NCBI RefSeq assembly: GCF_963576615.1
Contig: NC_088708.1
Coordinates: 57,461,196 to 57,525,195 of the forward strand
Source: Watersipora subatra
Lineage: Eukaryota; Bryozoa; Gymnolaemata; Cheilostomatida; Watersiporidae
Length of the DNA: 64,000 nucleotides
Direction: 5' to 3'
Below are positions 51,801-63,800 of the stretch, one piece after another. How positions within the stretch are numbered: position 1 is the first letter of the stretch; each line of letters opens with the position of its first letter. The notes beneath the pieces are model-generated. The model was not told the origin of the DNA. It saw only the letters and a list, made by a program, of their open reading frames with translations, and made no database searches. The position numbers and the translations under genes were made by a program.

Positions 51801-54800
51801 AAGTCTTTACAAAAAAGAGCCATCTGAGAGGACATCGCCTCTACTGAAGAGATTTTCTAGGGACACAACTCCTCCAGTCGAGTTACCCTAAATTGTTTTG
51901 GAGGATTCTTCTTTGAAGATGTGAAGTAAACGTGCCATTGCTGTATCTATTTTTTTTTGTTCACACGATTTTTGATGTAACTGATATGTTGCATTTTTTG
52001 CTGTTTCATTATCAATTTCTGCAATTTTTTGTATTGTATCGTAACCTTCAACGTTTTTGATGTTTTAAGAGCAAAGCATACGAAATGTTTACTTTTTGTT
52101 TTCTTTTTTCATCATCATAGACAGAAAATCTTTTATTAATGTTGAACACAATCTATATTTACCCATTTTTATTTATAGTATGCAGTATACAGTACAGTTT
52201 ATGGTGTAAAATGTTAACAAATACTTTACAGAAGTTGTGAAATCGACTTGGAACAGATTAAAACTTACATATATTAATTCCAATGGGAAAACCTGTTTCG
52301 GATCTCGAACAACTCGGTTTTCGACCAACCTTCTGGTACGGATTGTGTTCGAGAACTGAGGTTCCACTGTATTATGAACAAAATATTCCAGCATAATAAC
52401 CATAAATATTTTTTGCCAAGTCCCTAAAGATTTAACTAAAATATGTAAAGAGCGGTTTTCGGTACCAGCAGCGCATTTTTATGCTCATTACAATAGAAAT
52501 AAATATTTGAGGTGAACAACACAATTACTGAGGAACAACAGTGACAAAAGTAATGTCATGTTTTCATTTGTCAGACTGCTCATAAAATGACAATTGTAAT
52601 GATATGCAGCACCATATATTCATCAAGTGTTGATAAATCTACAAAGCATCATATTATTACAGTCATACACTTGCAGAAACTATCACAGAGTTTTTTATGT
52701 CATATTTAGTATTTAGCTTGACAAATGTCTCTGAACATGGGTCATGTTCAGAGACAATCACAAGGCAGTAAATTACCCCATATGGTCAGCTCTACATAGG
52801 AATTTTGTGATATATAATGTACAACTTGAGCAGATATTTGCTTCAACATACAAAATCCAAAATTTTTTCAAAATGCTAGTATGGTTCGTAAATGTAAAAG
52901 AGTTAGTGGAAATGAAAATAAAACGCAAAATAATAAAATATATATAAATTAAAGTAATTTACACTGCATCTAGTGTGTGTTGGATTAAGTTACGCTGCAT
53001 ATTCCTCTTTCTACCACCAAACCTGCGCAATGTCAGGTCGACACAGTCATTTCTCCCAGGTAAATTACCTTAATTTTGTTAATAATTCTTAATTATTTTT
53101 AATTTTTAAAATTCAGTTTTTTAATAGTTTAAATAAAACATTTGTTTTAATGTTACTAGAAATTAGATGAAGCATCTCTTTTTTCAAGCTCGAGAGCAAG
53201 TTTAACAAAATACTACATGTTCTTCTAAGTATACGCGCACCAACATGTGACATCGCTGACATATGACCAGTTACTAGAATGAACCAACTCTATATGCAGA
53301 GGTTTGACTGTATTAGTTATATTAACAATTCAGATGAAACCACCAAGTGGTCAGTCTTTGTTTACCAGATCAAAAGAAAATCTGCAAAAACATTATGCCT
53401 CTCTATTGGGAGGAAATGCCAATAAATAAAGATAGATTATATTTAAAAATGCCAATCAACATTACATTTAATATTACCCCACCAGACATACCTCACGTAG
53501 CTCTTTGATCTTAGCACCCCCTCGACCAATCACGCAGCCCGCTTGGCTTTGATGTACAAGTAGGTGTAGGTCACAGTCAAAGTCATCTGTTGGATTAAAC
53601 TGCTGGTACTAAAAAAGGAAATAGATAACAAAAACTATGAATGTCTATCTAAGTTTACTTCAGCCAAGACAATCGCAAATATAACAGTGATGCATGTACA
53701 ACCTTTCGTTTCAACATGATCATATTAAACTGCTGTTATAATCCAATCAATTCTACAAAAAAGATATCGCGTTAATACTAAAAAATTCCATAGCTAGCAG
53801 CTAAATTTTCTACTGATATATATACACTTTTATTGCTAAGACCAGTCAAAGACAGACAGTCACAATTATATGACAGTAGTCCACACAGCTCTTGGCATCT
53901 CTCCTGAATGAAGTCCGACAGATGCTTAATGTATCGTATGTAACTTCTCTCCTAACTTTTGGTGTTTGCTGCGATAATACATAATGGACTTAAATTTCAG
54001 AGCCACTAATTAGTACCATGTAAGCTATGTTTTGCGCTAGTGATATGAACCAGTATAGGATAAATAAGTGTTAGCACAGTGTAACAAAAAAATGAATGAA
54101 AATTTAGTTACTTAGCACATGTTCTAACATTGCAGATTATGAATTTTGGAAAATTCACTTCAACCATGATGATGAGAAAAGAGCAGTAATTAAAAGTACA
54201 TAACTTCATGTTGACTGCCAAGTTGAAAATACAATGACGTTTTCCAGTAATATTTAAATATTTAGCCTAATTTTGTTAGCTAGTGATTCAACTTCTTCAT
54301 GACAAGAATATGCACCAAAAATATGCCCAAACATACAAAAAATATAAGTATAGAACGGTAATACTTTGGTTTACAGGCCACTTGGGCAAACTGAGAATGG
54401 TATGCTAGACAGCTGAATATTTTTAGGTACCCACAACTCTTAACAACATGAACACAAGAGGACATAATCCCAACATTAGGCATATTGATGGTAATTTCAT
54501 GGAGTGACACGAGCTGTTGCCATAACATCTGTGAGCTGATTAAGCATAAAATTTGAACACACCATAGCTCATTAAAGCACATAAATTACATAAGTTGTTA
54601 TTGCATATTTCAATACGTCAGAGTCTTGGCTTTCGAATGAACTATTGTTTGCCATGGTGAGACAGACATCGGTTGGTGTTTATAGGATTTCCCCAGAGCT
54701 CTACCGCAAAAAAGTTTACTGGCAGTCTCGAAAATTGTGACGTCGCAATTCTCATATTCGTTGTTGTGTGCTCTTACGGCTTATTTATCAACTGCGAAAG

Positions 54801-57800
54801 TGACGATAATGACGCTAGTGGCAGGCGAAGGTAGGACAACTCCAGAGAACAAATGAAGATGACAAAGGAATCAGTGTCATTAGTTCTCCATGTACATATT
54901 ATTTCTATGATAAGTACCTCAGACTCTAAGAACCATACTATATTTTCCCGATGATATTATGCACTAGCTCTTTATTTTTAATGCGATGTTGAGGGGGACG
55001 ACTGAGACCAATTAGTTTCAAGCATTGCGTGATCTCGCGAAAGTGCGATTGACATTTAGTCTTAGGGCCACGCAACCGCAGGTCATAATTTAATCGATGT
55101 GATTACCCTAGGACACTTATATTTCGCTAGTATTTAGTTTCGTGAATAGCATACAGAGTAAAATTTCGCTGCAACTTAATTTCGCAACTCTGATGAGTGC
55201 GGAAATATAATGATGTGAAAATAAATGCAGTAGAACAAACATAATTATACTCCTCAGGTTCGATTCACCGGTAAGAAAAATTTTAATTTCGGGACTAGTT
55301 TGTAATTGTGAACCGCAGGTAGAATTGTATGGCCGAGATCGATAATGCAATGTGATCGCTTGCTACCATTTGTTTTTTGGACTACTGTAGAATGGAATTT
55401 AATTACGCTGAAAATTTTAACGTTTTTGTCACAATTTAGCTTGTTTTTGTTTTAACGTATTTTAATTTTAACGATCAACGGTGTTGTGTATAGGTATTAA
55501 TTTTAACGTTTTCCCAAACACTCAACTGCTGCTAATAATTGCTGAACATCTTTATTAAAGTAATTACAAGTTGTATAAAAATACATGCATGATACAGCGG
55601 CTAGTAATACTACAGCTTCAGATACTAACACAGTGTGTAGTTATTATAACTTCTTCTCTTCCTTTTTTATTATTGTTATTTATCAGAGCTAACTCTTTCT
55701 CTATTGCCTCATCTTCTGAACCATTACAAGTTGTTGAAAAGGTGTCAGTGGTAAATCCAAACCTTTCCAGAGCCATGCTGCTTGTGTAGTACTGTGAGTG
55801 TCAGTGTGTCTTATTTTCTTTCAACACGCGGTGCTCACTACATTGATTGATGTCCCCAACAAACGATAACGCTACTAATGCGTGTGTATTGACATCAAAT
55901 TCCAATCATTATAAATCAATCTTAATGGGAAAATCATCATAATTAATTGCAAAATAATAACGTAATAAATTTTGACAGTCAAATTATTTTGTTGGTTTAT
56001 ATTTTAACGATGCTATAGTGGTCGTTAAAATCGTTAAAATAAATGTCGTTATAAAATTCCATTCTACAGTCTCAATGAACAGAGCTATTTAATTCCGTGT
56101 TTGCGCTTGTTCGTTAAGATAGTTTAGTTTTGCTCATGAAATTTTCGCAAGAGGATGACTCCGCGAAAACGCGAAAGTTAGATGGGGCGAATACATAAGT
56201 GCCCTAGGGTACATTACCTTTATCAACGGCAGTACATTTATTGAAGCATAATTAATTAACCCAGAACATGTGTTTGTATTGGTCAGGCGTTAGCACGATC
56301 ACGGGCATTGTTGATTATCTAGAATCTTAGTTTATTATTAGCGCTCTCCGGGTTTAACAGCACCGATTGTCACAGAAAAACGCAGCCTGAATGGCAGAGA
56401 AAGGGATCGACGACCTAAGGCTAAATGAGAATTATGACGCCACATTTTGAGTAGCTGACCCAAGTGTTTTTTTTTAGAAGGACGTACTTTTGACACCCCG
56501 TTTTTCATAGTTCTATTATTCTTTGTGTATTGAATATAGGCTCATTCGAAAGCCAAGACTCTGATGTATTGAAATATATAATAAAAAAATTATGTAATTT
56601 ATGTGCTTTAAAGAATCATCAGCATGCCAAACTAATGAATTATCAAGTAACGCTTTTGCTAAACATTTGTAAACATTTGCTACAAATGTGTATTTGCAAA
56701 AAAAGTTATTAATGATTCTATTTTTATCTATTACACAAAGTTTATGTACATTTTAACACCAAAAAGAGCTTATGGCTAGTTTTCATATTAATCATATCAT
56801 CAGCGGCACAAAACCAAAATAATTTGTACTTTTCAAAAAATCTTAAAATTAAACGGACCAAAATAGAACAGTATATTTGTGTGGGCTTTTTCTGGTTTTG
56901 CAATTAAAACTTTCTACAAAAATTACAAAAGCCATCAAAAAATGAGAACATGGAGAAATCGTAAACAAAATCGTGAGGTGAACGACATGATTTCACTAGC
57001 TATGATTCAGCACGTATTTAACACTCCAACGAATCAAGGCTGATACAAATGCCTATTTCTAGCAGGCTGTTCCGGCAAACATGCTATTTGATTCTATTTT
57101 CTTGGGTGTATAAAAGTAAAGTTGGTTCCCATGATTTAATATCTGTATCCCTGTATTTGTTTCCCTGCCTGCGATTGTATTGAAATGTTTTGACACACAA
57201 ATCTACTAATGTGACCATAGTCATGTTCATCTATGAATCACATAAGTGCAACTCGTGAATAACCAAAAAGAAGTTGAACAGGAATTGTCACGGCTTCATT
57301 GCGATGCCGCCATTAGTAAAATTCTGCAGTAAATTCAATACGGTTATCGTTGGTGACTGCAGAATAAAGGAGAAACATCTACACCTATGTTATTGCCCAT
57401 CTCTAACTGACCAATCACTTGAAGGGTCCAGTTATTCATCAATACACATTTATAGGTAGAGAAAAGCTCACAGGCTTATGAGAATATGGATAAACAGAAA
57501 GTAAACACAAATATAATTCAAAACTTAAAAGAGGAGGCAAGCTATTCTATACAAAATGAAAAATAAAATTAGAACAAGAATGGACAACTCCACATTTTCT
57601 ATAATACTATATAACCCTGGCATTTTTGTTAAAACGATTCTGCAATGTGTAAATTCCTGTCAACATGATTTTTCTCTGCAACAAACTTTTAAGGTAACTT
57701 GATATATCAGTCAAGTGTTATAAACAGAAACATTTAACCATGTTCAGAAGATCGCTTACCGCGGAAATTCCTCACTACAAATATTGTGGCCAAAAAGCCA

Positions 57801-60800
57801 TTACAGTGGACGCTCCTATAACGAATACCTCCTATAATGTAAATCCAAGATAACGTAAAAAAATTATGTGAAGTTTCTGCTTCGTGAGTTTGAAAAGATT
57901 TTAGAACAGATCAGGCAATTTACATGTAATTTACTGTTTGTATAACGTAAATTCCCTATAATGTAAACGCTCCAGGAATGGATTATTTACGTTGTAAGAG
58001 CACCTACTGTACTTTTTTATTTAACAGTCAACTGCTAGCAATGATCACATTATAGACGATGCAACAGTTTTTTAATAGGATTATGAATCAAAAGTTGTAG
58101 ATATTCTTTTAAACCACTCATATTATTATTATCACACCACACGGAACATAGAAAGATCACAAACACTTCAGGTGAATATTGTAATAGAAAGAATTAGAAA
58201 TTAGGTAAGAGAGAATGAGAAGAGCTGCAAGAGTCCTGGCTTCACAAATACCTAATCAAAGAAGCAAGTTTCAAGCACACTCTGAAATTGAGAGAAATGC
58301 TATGGCTATACATGTATGTACAATAACTCTAATGATTGAGAACTTACATCTTCAAAGCAAGGTATTGCTTCTCTGAGACATTCCAACACAGTGCCAAGAG
58401 GTGCTTGTATACTCAAAATGCTAAAAGAAGATAATTATCATATAAACAATAGCTCAATTTTGACATAAAACAGCCTGATATCTAAAACACTGAATACCAA
58501 TACCATAGACATATAATAGCGTAGAGATATATCAGAGCCAAATAAGTCATAATCGTGTGCCATAAACAGCAAAAACAATCAATGTTTCTCAATCAAATGA
58601 CTTGAAACACCAGTAGTAAAGCACACTAGTACACTAAGGATGCTCATCAGCTAAAACTACAGTCTGTCTATAACTAAATGGAACATGACATTTAGACTCA
58701 CTCACTGTATCTAAATACAGAGATAGTGAAGCAGCAAGCTCATCCTAGGTATGGTTGAACACTGCATTACAAACCTGCATTTATAAATAATACAACTCCC
58801 AGAATATTTCAATGTGAAACGGATTAAGTTATTCAAGCTAAAGAACAGTAAATTGTTGTAATGGGACGTGTTCCTGATAAACAGCCACATTCTCACCTGA
58901 TTGATGTGCCACCTAGAAGGGTTTCAATGAAAGTAGACCAAGAAGTGAATAAACATCTGCCTTTGGCAAAGGAGCATTAGGAATGTCTACTAACCAATAA
59001 GAGCTGAACTGTGTAACACAACTCATTAAGGCAGCGGGAAACATCATTACTAGTGATCATATCACATTATCTGAGCTGTATAACACCATACAGCGCCTTG
59101 GCTGGAGTCACTGGCATGGTTGCAGAATATACCCTCAAAATTGGCATAGTAGGTAATCATCACTATAGCAACTAATTGAGAGGTTTTAAACAAGGGATGT
59201 GACTTGTCATGGAATAATGTCAAAGTTTGACGGAATAAATTTTATTTATTTAGGAGGTATTGCTCAAGACGTCCCCGAGCGATGTCTGACTGGGCGACAC
59301 AAGGGATAAGATAGACAATAATCTGCAACAACCGCCAATTAGGTGCAGCATCCTGATTGGAGCAATGTTGGACAGAAGGAAATTTAATTCATTTTATATA
59401 AAATATCAGCATTACAGCTCATTTTACCCTAACATAAATGGGGCATGTGAATCGACCACACATCTGAAAAAGTCCTAAAAAAGAAGGGTGCTGGGCAAAT
59501 TAGCATTTCATGGAGCGGCTATGTTATTGTACAGGTTTTTATTGGTTCAAATATCTTTGTAGCTACAGCTAAATGAGAGGGAAAGAGGGATACTATTGCG
59601 GCACCACAGGAAAGAGAAATGGGACAATAACATAGCCGTACGACGACCATGACATTAATGTGGAGTATAGAGTTACCGTTCGGGGCCGCTGGAGTCGGGC
59701 ACTGTCACGCTTGCATTGTACTGCAAGAGGCATGGAAGAATGGTGAATGATGTTTGGAGAGAAGGCGGGCAGCATCATCAATGTGAGTCCAAGGATGGGC
59801 CAGAGGAACCCCGAGAGTGACCGATGGACCAGTAGTTTCAGTCACATATTGGACCAGCCAGAGGACCAACAAAGTTGTATTGTAGGGCCAGATCAACGCA
59901 GAATGTTTGTTTATTCCACGAGTTCGGGGTTGGCATAAAAGGAGGGAAAATAAAAATACGGCATGAGTTTCTTTCAACAAATTACAGGGTCAATGTAAAT
60001 GCTGCTCATAGCATGGCACTTTATTATCAAGCCTCAGGGAATGACCTGTCAGTTAATAGCGCCACTGTGATGAGCCAAATCACATCATATTACTACTGCA
60101 TGGCAACTTCCAATAATCAGACAACTAATGCTGGCATATTTTTGGAGTACAGTTTCCTATATAGAGAAGGCCATAAATGGATGTTTCGAAGCTAGGAAAT
60201 TTTACAAAGAGTTGAACATCATTGACAACATATTCACTTACATGATTCCTTAATCTCTTTATGTTGCTGCCAGCTTTGCCAATGATTGCGCCAGCGTTCT
60301 GCAACAGAATAAAATAGTTAACTTAGTCAAGCCTCTTCATACCTGGCAACGCGAGAGAATTCTTAATACATTAGTCTGGCTAGTCCATTTTAAACTAAAC
60401 AACCCTGCAAGAAGTTTCTGATGAAACAGCCAAGATACTTTTCCACACCTCCATATATATCGTAACGAATTTCCTGAATGTGTTTCTGGTAAAAGCCAAA
60501 CAGGTGAAACATTTCTGGTGAAGAGCCCATCACAAACTATAGTGGATCGAATGAGCAATAGAATTCATAAACAATCATCGAATATAATTGCCTACTTGGA
60601 TTTGAGCAAATCTGCATTCCATGAAACTTCCAAAGACTTTGTTAAGGTGACAATTACTTTGTAATATACAAAACTCAAAAACAGAAGTGACTCAAGCCGT
60701 AAGCTATTTCTACAGCATAACGACCTATAGAGCTCCATTCAAGTATTTGCTGCAGAGATGCTCCCAAAATTGCTCCCAAAATTACGCAAGAGATATGTTA

Positions 60801-63800
60801 GGGTCAGTCATTCGATAAGCGAATTTGTTCGCAAGTTGTCTCAGACTATAACTTGTGCAGTGTGCACGGGCTAAATGTTTATCGTTATTTTCATGAAAAG
60901 TTTATCAAATAGCATAGCATAAATGTTTTGCTCTGCTAAAAAAATGTTTGGACAATAATATCGACTAGTGCAGTAGTGCAAAAAAAGATTTGAAGTCAGC
61001 ACACTTTGGACGGTATTGAATAGCCAGAAGAAAATAAAATCGTTCCATACAAAAGCAACTATCAGCCGAGCAAACGATGCAAATATTTTTGTTTCAAAAA
61101 TGTTAATTTTTGGTTTCTGCATGTATCGTAATTATGGGCTGTTAGTGTCACTTGTTCTTAAATATATATTTGTAGCATTTGATATATTATTATATAACTT
61201 ATAAGCTTGCAGGTTTAGAGCATATTATTTGATAGCATCCTTGCAGTTCTATAGACGAGGCTTACAATGGATCGACGCTCAGAACTGCTTTTCTATTACG
61301 CATAAAAAGCCAGCTTGGCCGCAAACATATCAATGAATGTGATGTGCTTTAATGCAGCATTATTAAATGTAGTTGCAAAGGGTAGTTATAGGGTAGCAAC
61401 TGTACCCACAACACCATTCGTATTTACTGTAGTTCATAACACGAATGTTTTTAAAGGTTGACTTGCAACACAATTCACATTACAGTTATTTGGTAACAAA
61501 AGATTCACCATGTCTTATTCTGTTGTGTTGTAGGGGCCAAATATGTGGAAATGTGATTACAAGCTCCTAAAAGCTCAAAAACAAAGAGCGGCCGTAGATT
61601 GGAATCTCTTTATTTCGATGATGTAACCACGAAATTTGGTTATCGTCTTGTCAAGTATGTTCTCACGTGAATTGAAAGGCCGATAAAAAGCTCAATATAA
61701 AACTTATCGTAGTACTAGTTTATGACAAACACTTCGGGTTTTACTGAAGACCCCATATCAAATATAGATGCTCGCTACTTTACAGTTTTGTTTCGGCTTG
61801 GTCTAATCGGCAAGTCGTAATCTGATCATGTGACCCAATACTTCGCAAATAATTTCTGCAGCTCTTTTCGATTATCACAGGTGACCAACAGGCTCGTCAT
61901 GATTATCAGACAATGATATGTATGTACTCCTTCGAGCTAAGGTTAAAATATTTAATGAATTTTTACGGTAAGTTATAAGATATCACTGCTAAAAGTGACA
62001 GCATTACAATGACGATACAACAGACACGTAAGAACAATAGACATGGTTTTATTGAATGCGTGAAGTATATCTGTGAAAATATTTCGACGAATAAGGTTGC
62101 ATGAAAGTGTACACAGAAACCATCTACCACAACTACGTCACATTTGAGCCGTTTTGGAAAGAGAATCCAAACTACGGCGGTCTCGTGTGGCTGCGATTAA
62201 CTGTTCGCTTATTAGCTTTGAAGAGCTTGTAATCACATTTCCATATATTTTGCACGTACAACACAACAGAGTAAGACATGGTGAATCTTTTGATACCAAA
62301 TAACTGTAATGTGAATTTTGTTGCAAGTCAACCTTTAAGCAGAGTAGCGTCTGTACTAGTAAAGTACTAGTAAGGTGTTAACCGTACGTTTACAAGTAAT
62401 GTCTGCTGGATCTGCTTTTGTTATTACTATTTACGATATTAAATATTACAATAAGTCAAGCACATTCATAAGAATGTGATGTTTGATTAGGCAACATGTC
62501 TTAACTAATGAAAAAGCACTAGTTATTAATAATAATGTGTTTCCTTTTTTTATAAAGAAAACTCTCACATGAGTGGGTAACATAGAGGCTCTCCAAGTCT
62601 CTTAGTGTATAACAAAATATTTACTGTAAAACCGTCATTTGAGCGCGAGCCATGGCGGTCTATTTTCCGACTCTTCCCCAATAGTAGTGTTGTATTAGAG
62701 GTGGCGATCAATCGGAGGGAGGCGATCTGTTATTTGACTAGTGCTTCAGAATTTTACAAAGATAAATTTATCCTTTTGCAGACGAAGCGACATCTATGTC
62801 ACCTATATGTTACAGGCAGAACAATATATATGTCACCGACGCCAGCATTTTTTGAAATGGTTTTTACATCTATGACGAATCATCCGACCATGTTAACCAA
62901 GGAGCTACTTTGGGTAAATTATATTAGACAGAGTTATTACTTATTTCGATCCTTTTCAAAGTTCAAGAAAAACGAAAAACTATGGAGTTAAAAAATAGAC
63001 TTCGATACGCCATAACAATGCTGACTCCTGATGCTAGTATGTCGTACGCTGTTCCTGAAGAGCATTCTAATCATTCATCAAAACGCTTTAAAGTTTTCAG
63101 AATTTGAAGACATTGTGTTGGATTTACACCATATTGACTGCGAATCAAAGTGTAGCACTGATGATCGATCTTCATCAGTACTACACTTGATCAGTAGTAC
63201 TGATCAGTAGTACTTGATCAGTACTACTGATCAAGTAGTACTTGATCAGTAGTACTTCATCAGACTTCATCACTAAAACCATGGCAACCAAAACAACTAC
63301 GAAATAATCGTTATTGATGTAATTTGGTCATTATTAATACCATCTTGTGGATAATTTTTTACTGATCCCTTTTTATCCTTGGTTCATGAAAAGCAAACAT
63401 AATGAATGTCAAAGTGGGGGTTTATTGGAGGTGGCATGCAATTAAAGAGCGACGCTCTAGTTTTCCACACTTTTTCTATGGTGCCGTTCTATTAGAAGTG
63501 GCGTTCTATTAGAGGTGGCGTTCTATTAGAGGTGGCGTTCTATTAGAGGTGGCGTTCTATTAGAGGTGGCGTTCTATTAGAGGTGGCGTTCTATTAGAGG
63601 TGGCGTTAAAATGAAAATGACGCTCGAATAGAGGTTTTACGGCATACTAATTTTTAAACTACAGTGAAATACAATGCTTAATATAGCATATGGCTAACAA
63701 TTTTATGCTGAACAAGATGATTTCTAAAGTTTTCCACTATAGATTTCATCTCAATTTAATGCAAACTTTATGCACATACATCTGATTTTTTTCTCAATAT

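Larger units (their letters stand above)
54576..56607. mobile_element. TTAA-flanked element, 2032 bp, with about 70-bp inverted ends
   Basis: TTAA at 54572-54575 and 56608-56611 flank inverted ends starting AGCACATAAATTACATAA on both sides and sharing cagagtcttggctttcgaat further in. TTAA points to piggyBac-like mobilisation. No transposase is present. Two other elements lie inside it, one within the other. Confidence 0.75.
62624..63642. mobile_element. Family C transposon with an amplified terminal motif, about 1.02 kb
   Basis: The left end CTGTAAAACCGTCATTTGAG is next to TA; the inverted right end reads CCGTAAAACCTCTATTCGAG. The arms contain gaacgccac-type motifs like the other family C copies. 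Next to the right end the motif is repeated seven times (63481-63606). The 128-codon frame at 62605-62991 starts outside the element and resembles no transposase I know. Confidence 0.7.

Noticed and set aside
53280-53315. Right end of a CAGTCAAACCTCTGCATATAG element
   Set aside because: The TA flank and the end sequence are present, but no left partner could be identified.
59593-59980. Overlapping minus-strand frames of 62 and 91 codons
   Set aside because: They are longer shadows of the real 44-nt hnRNP K exon at 59720-59677, in other frames or reading into introns.
62605-62991. 128-codon frame read as a transposase
   Set aside because: It begins outside the element's left end and has no DDE or DNA-binding motif; it is probably a chance frame.
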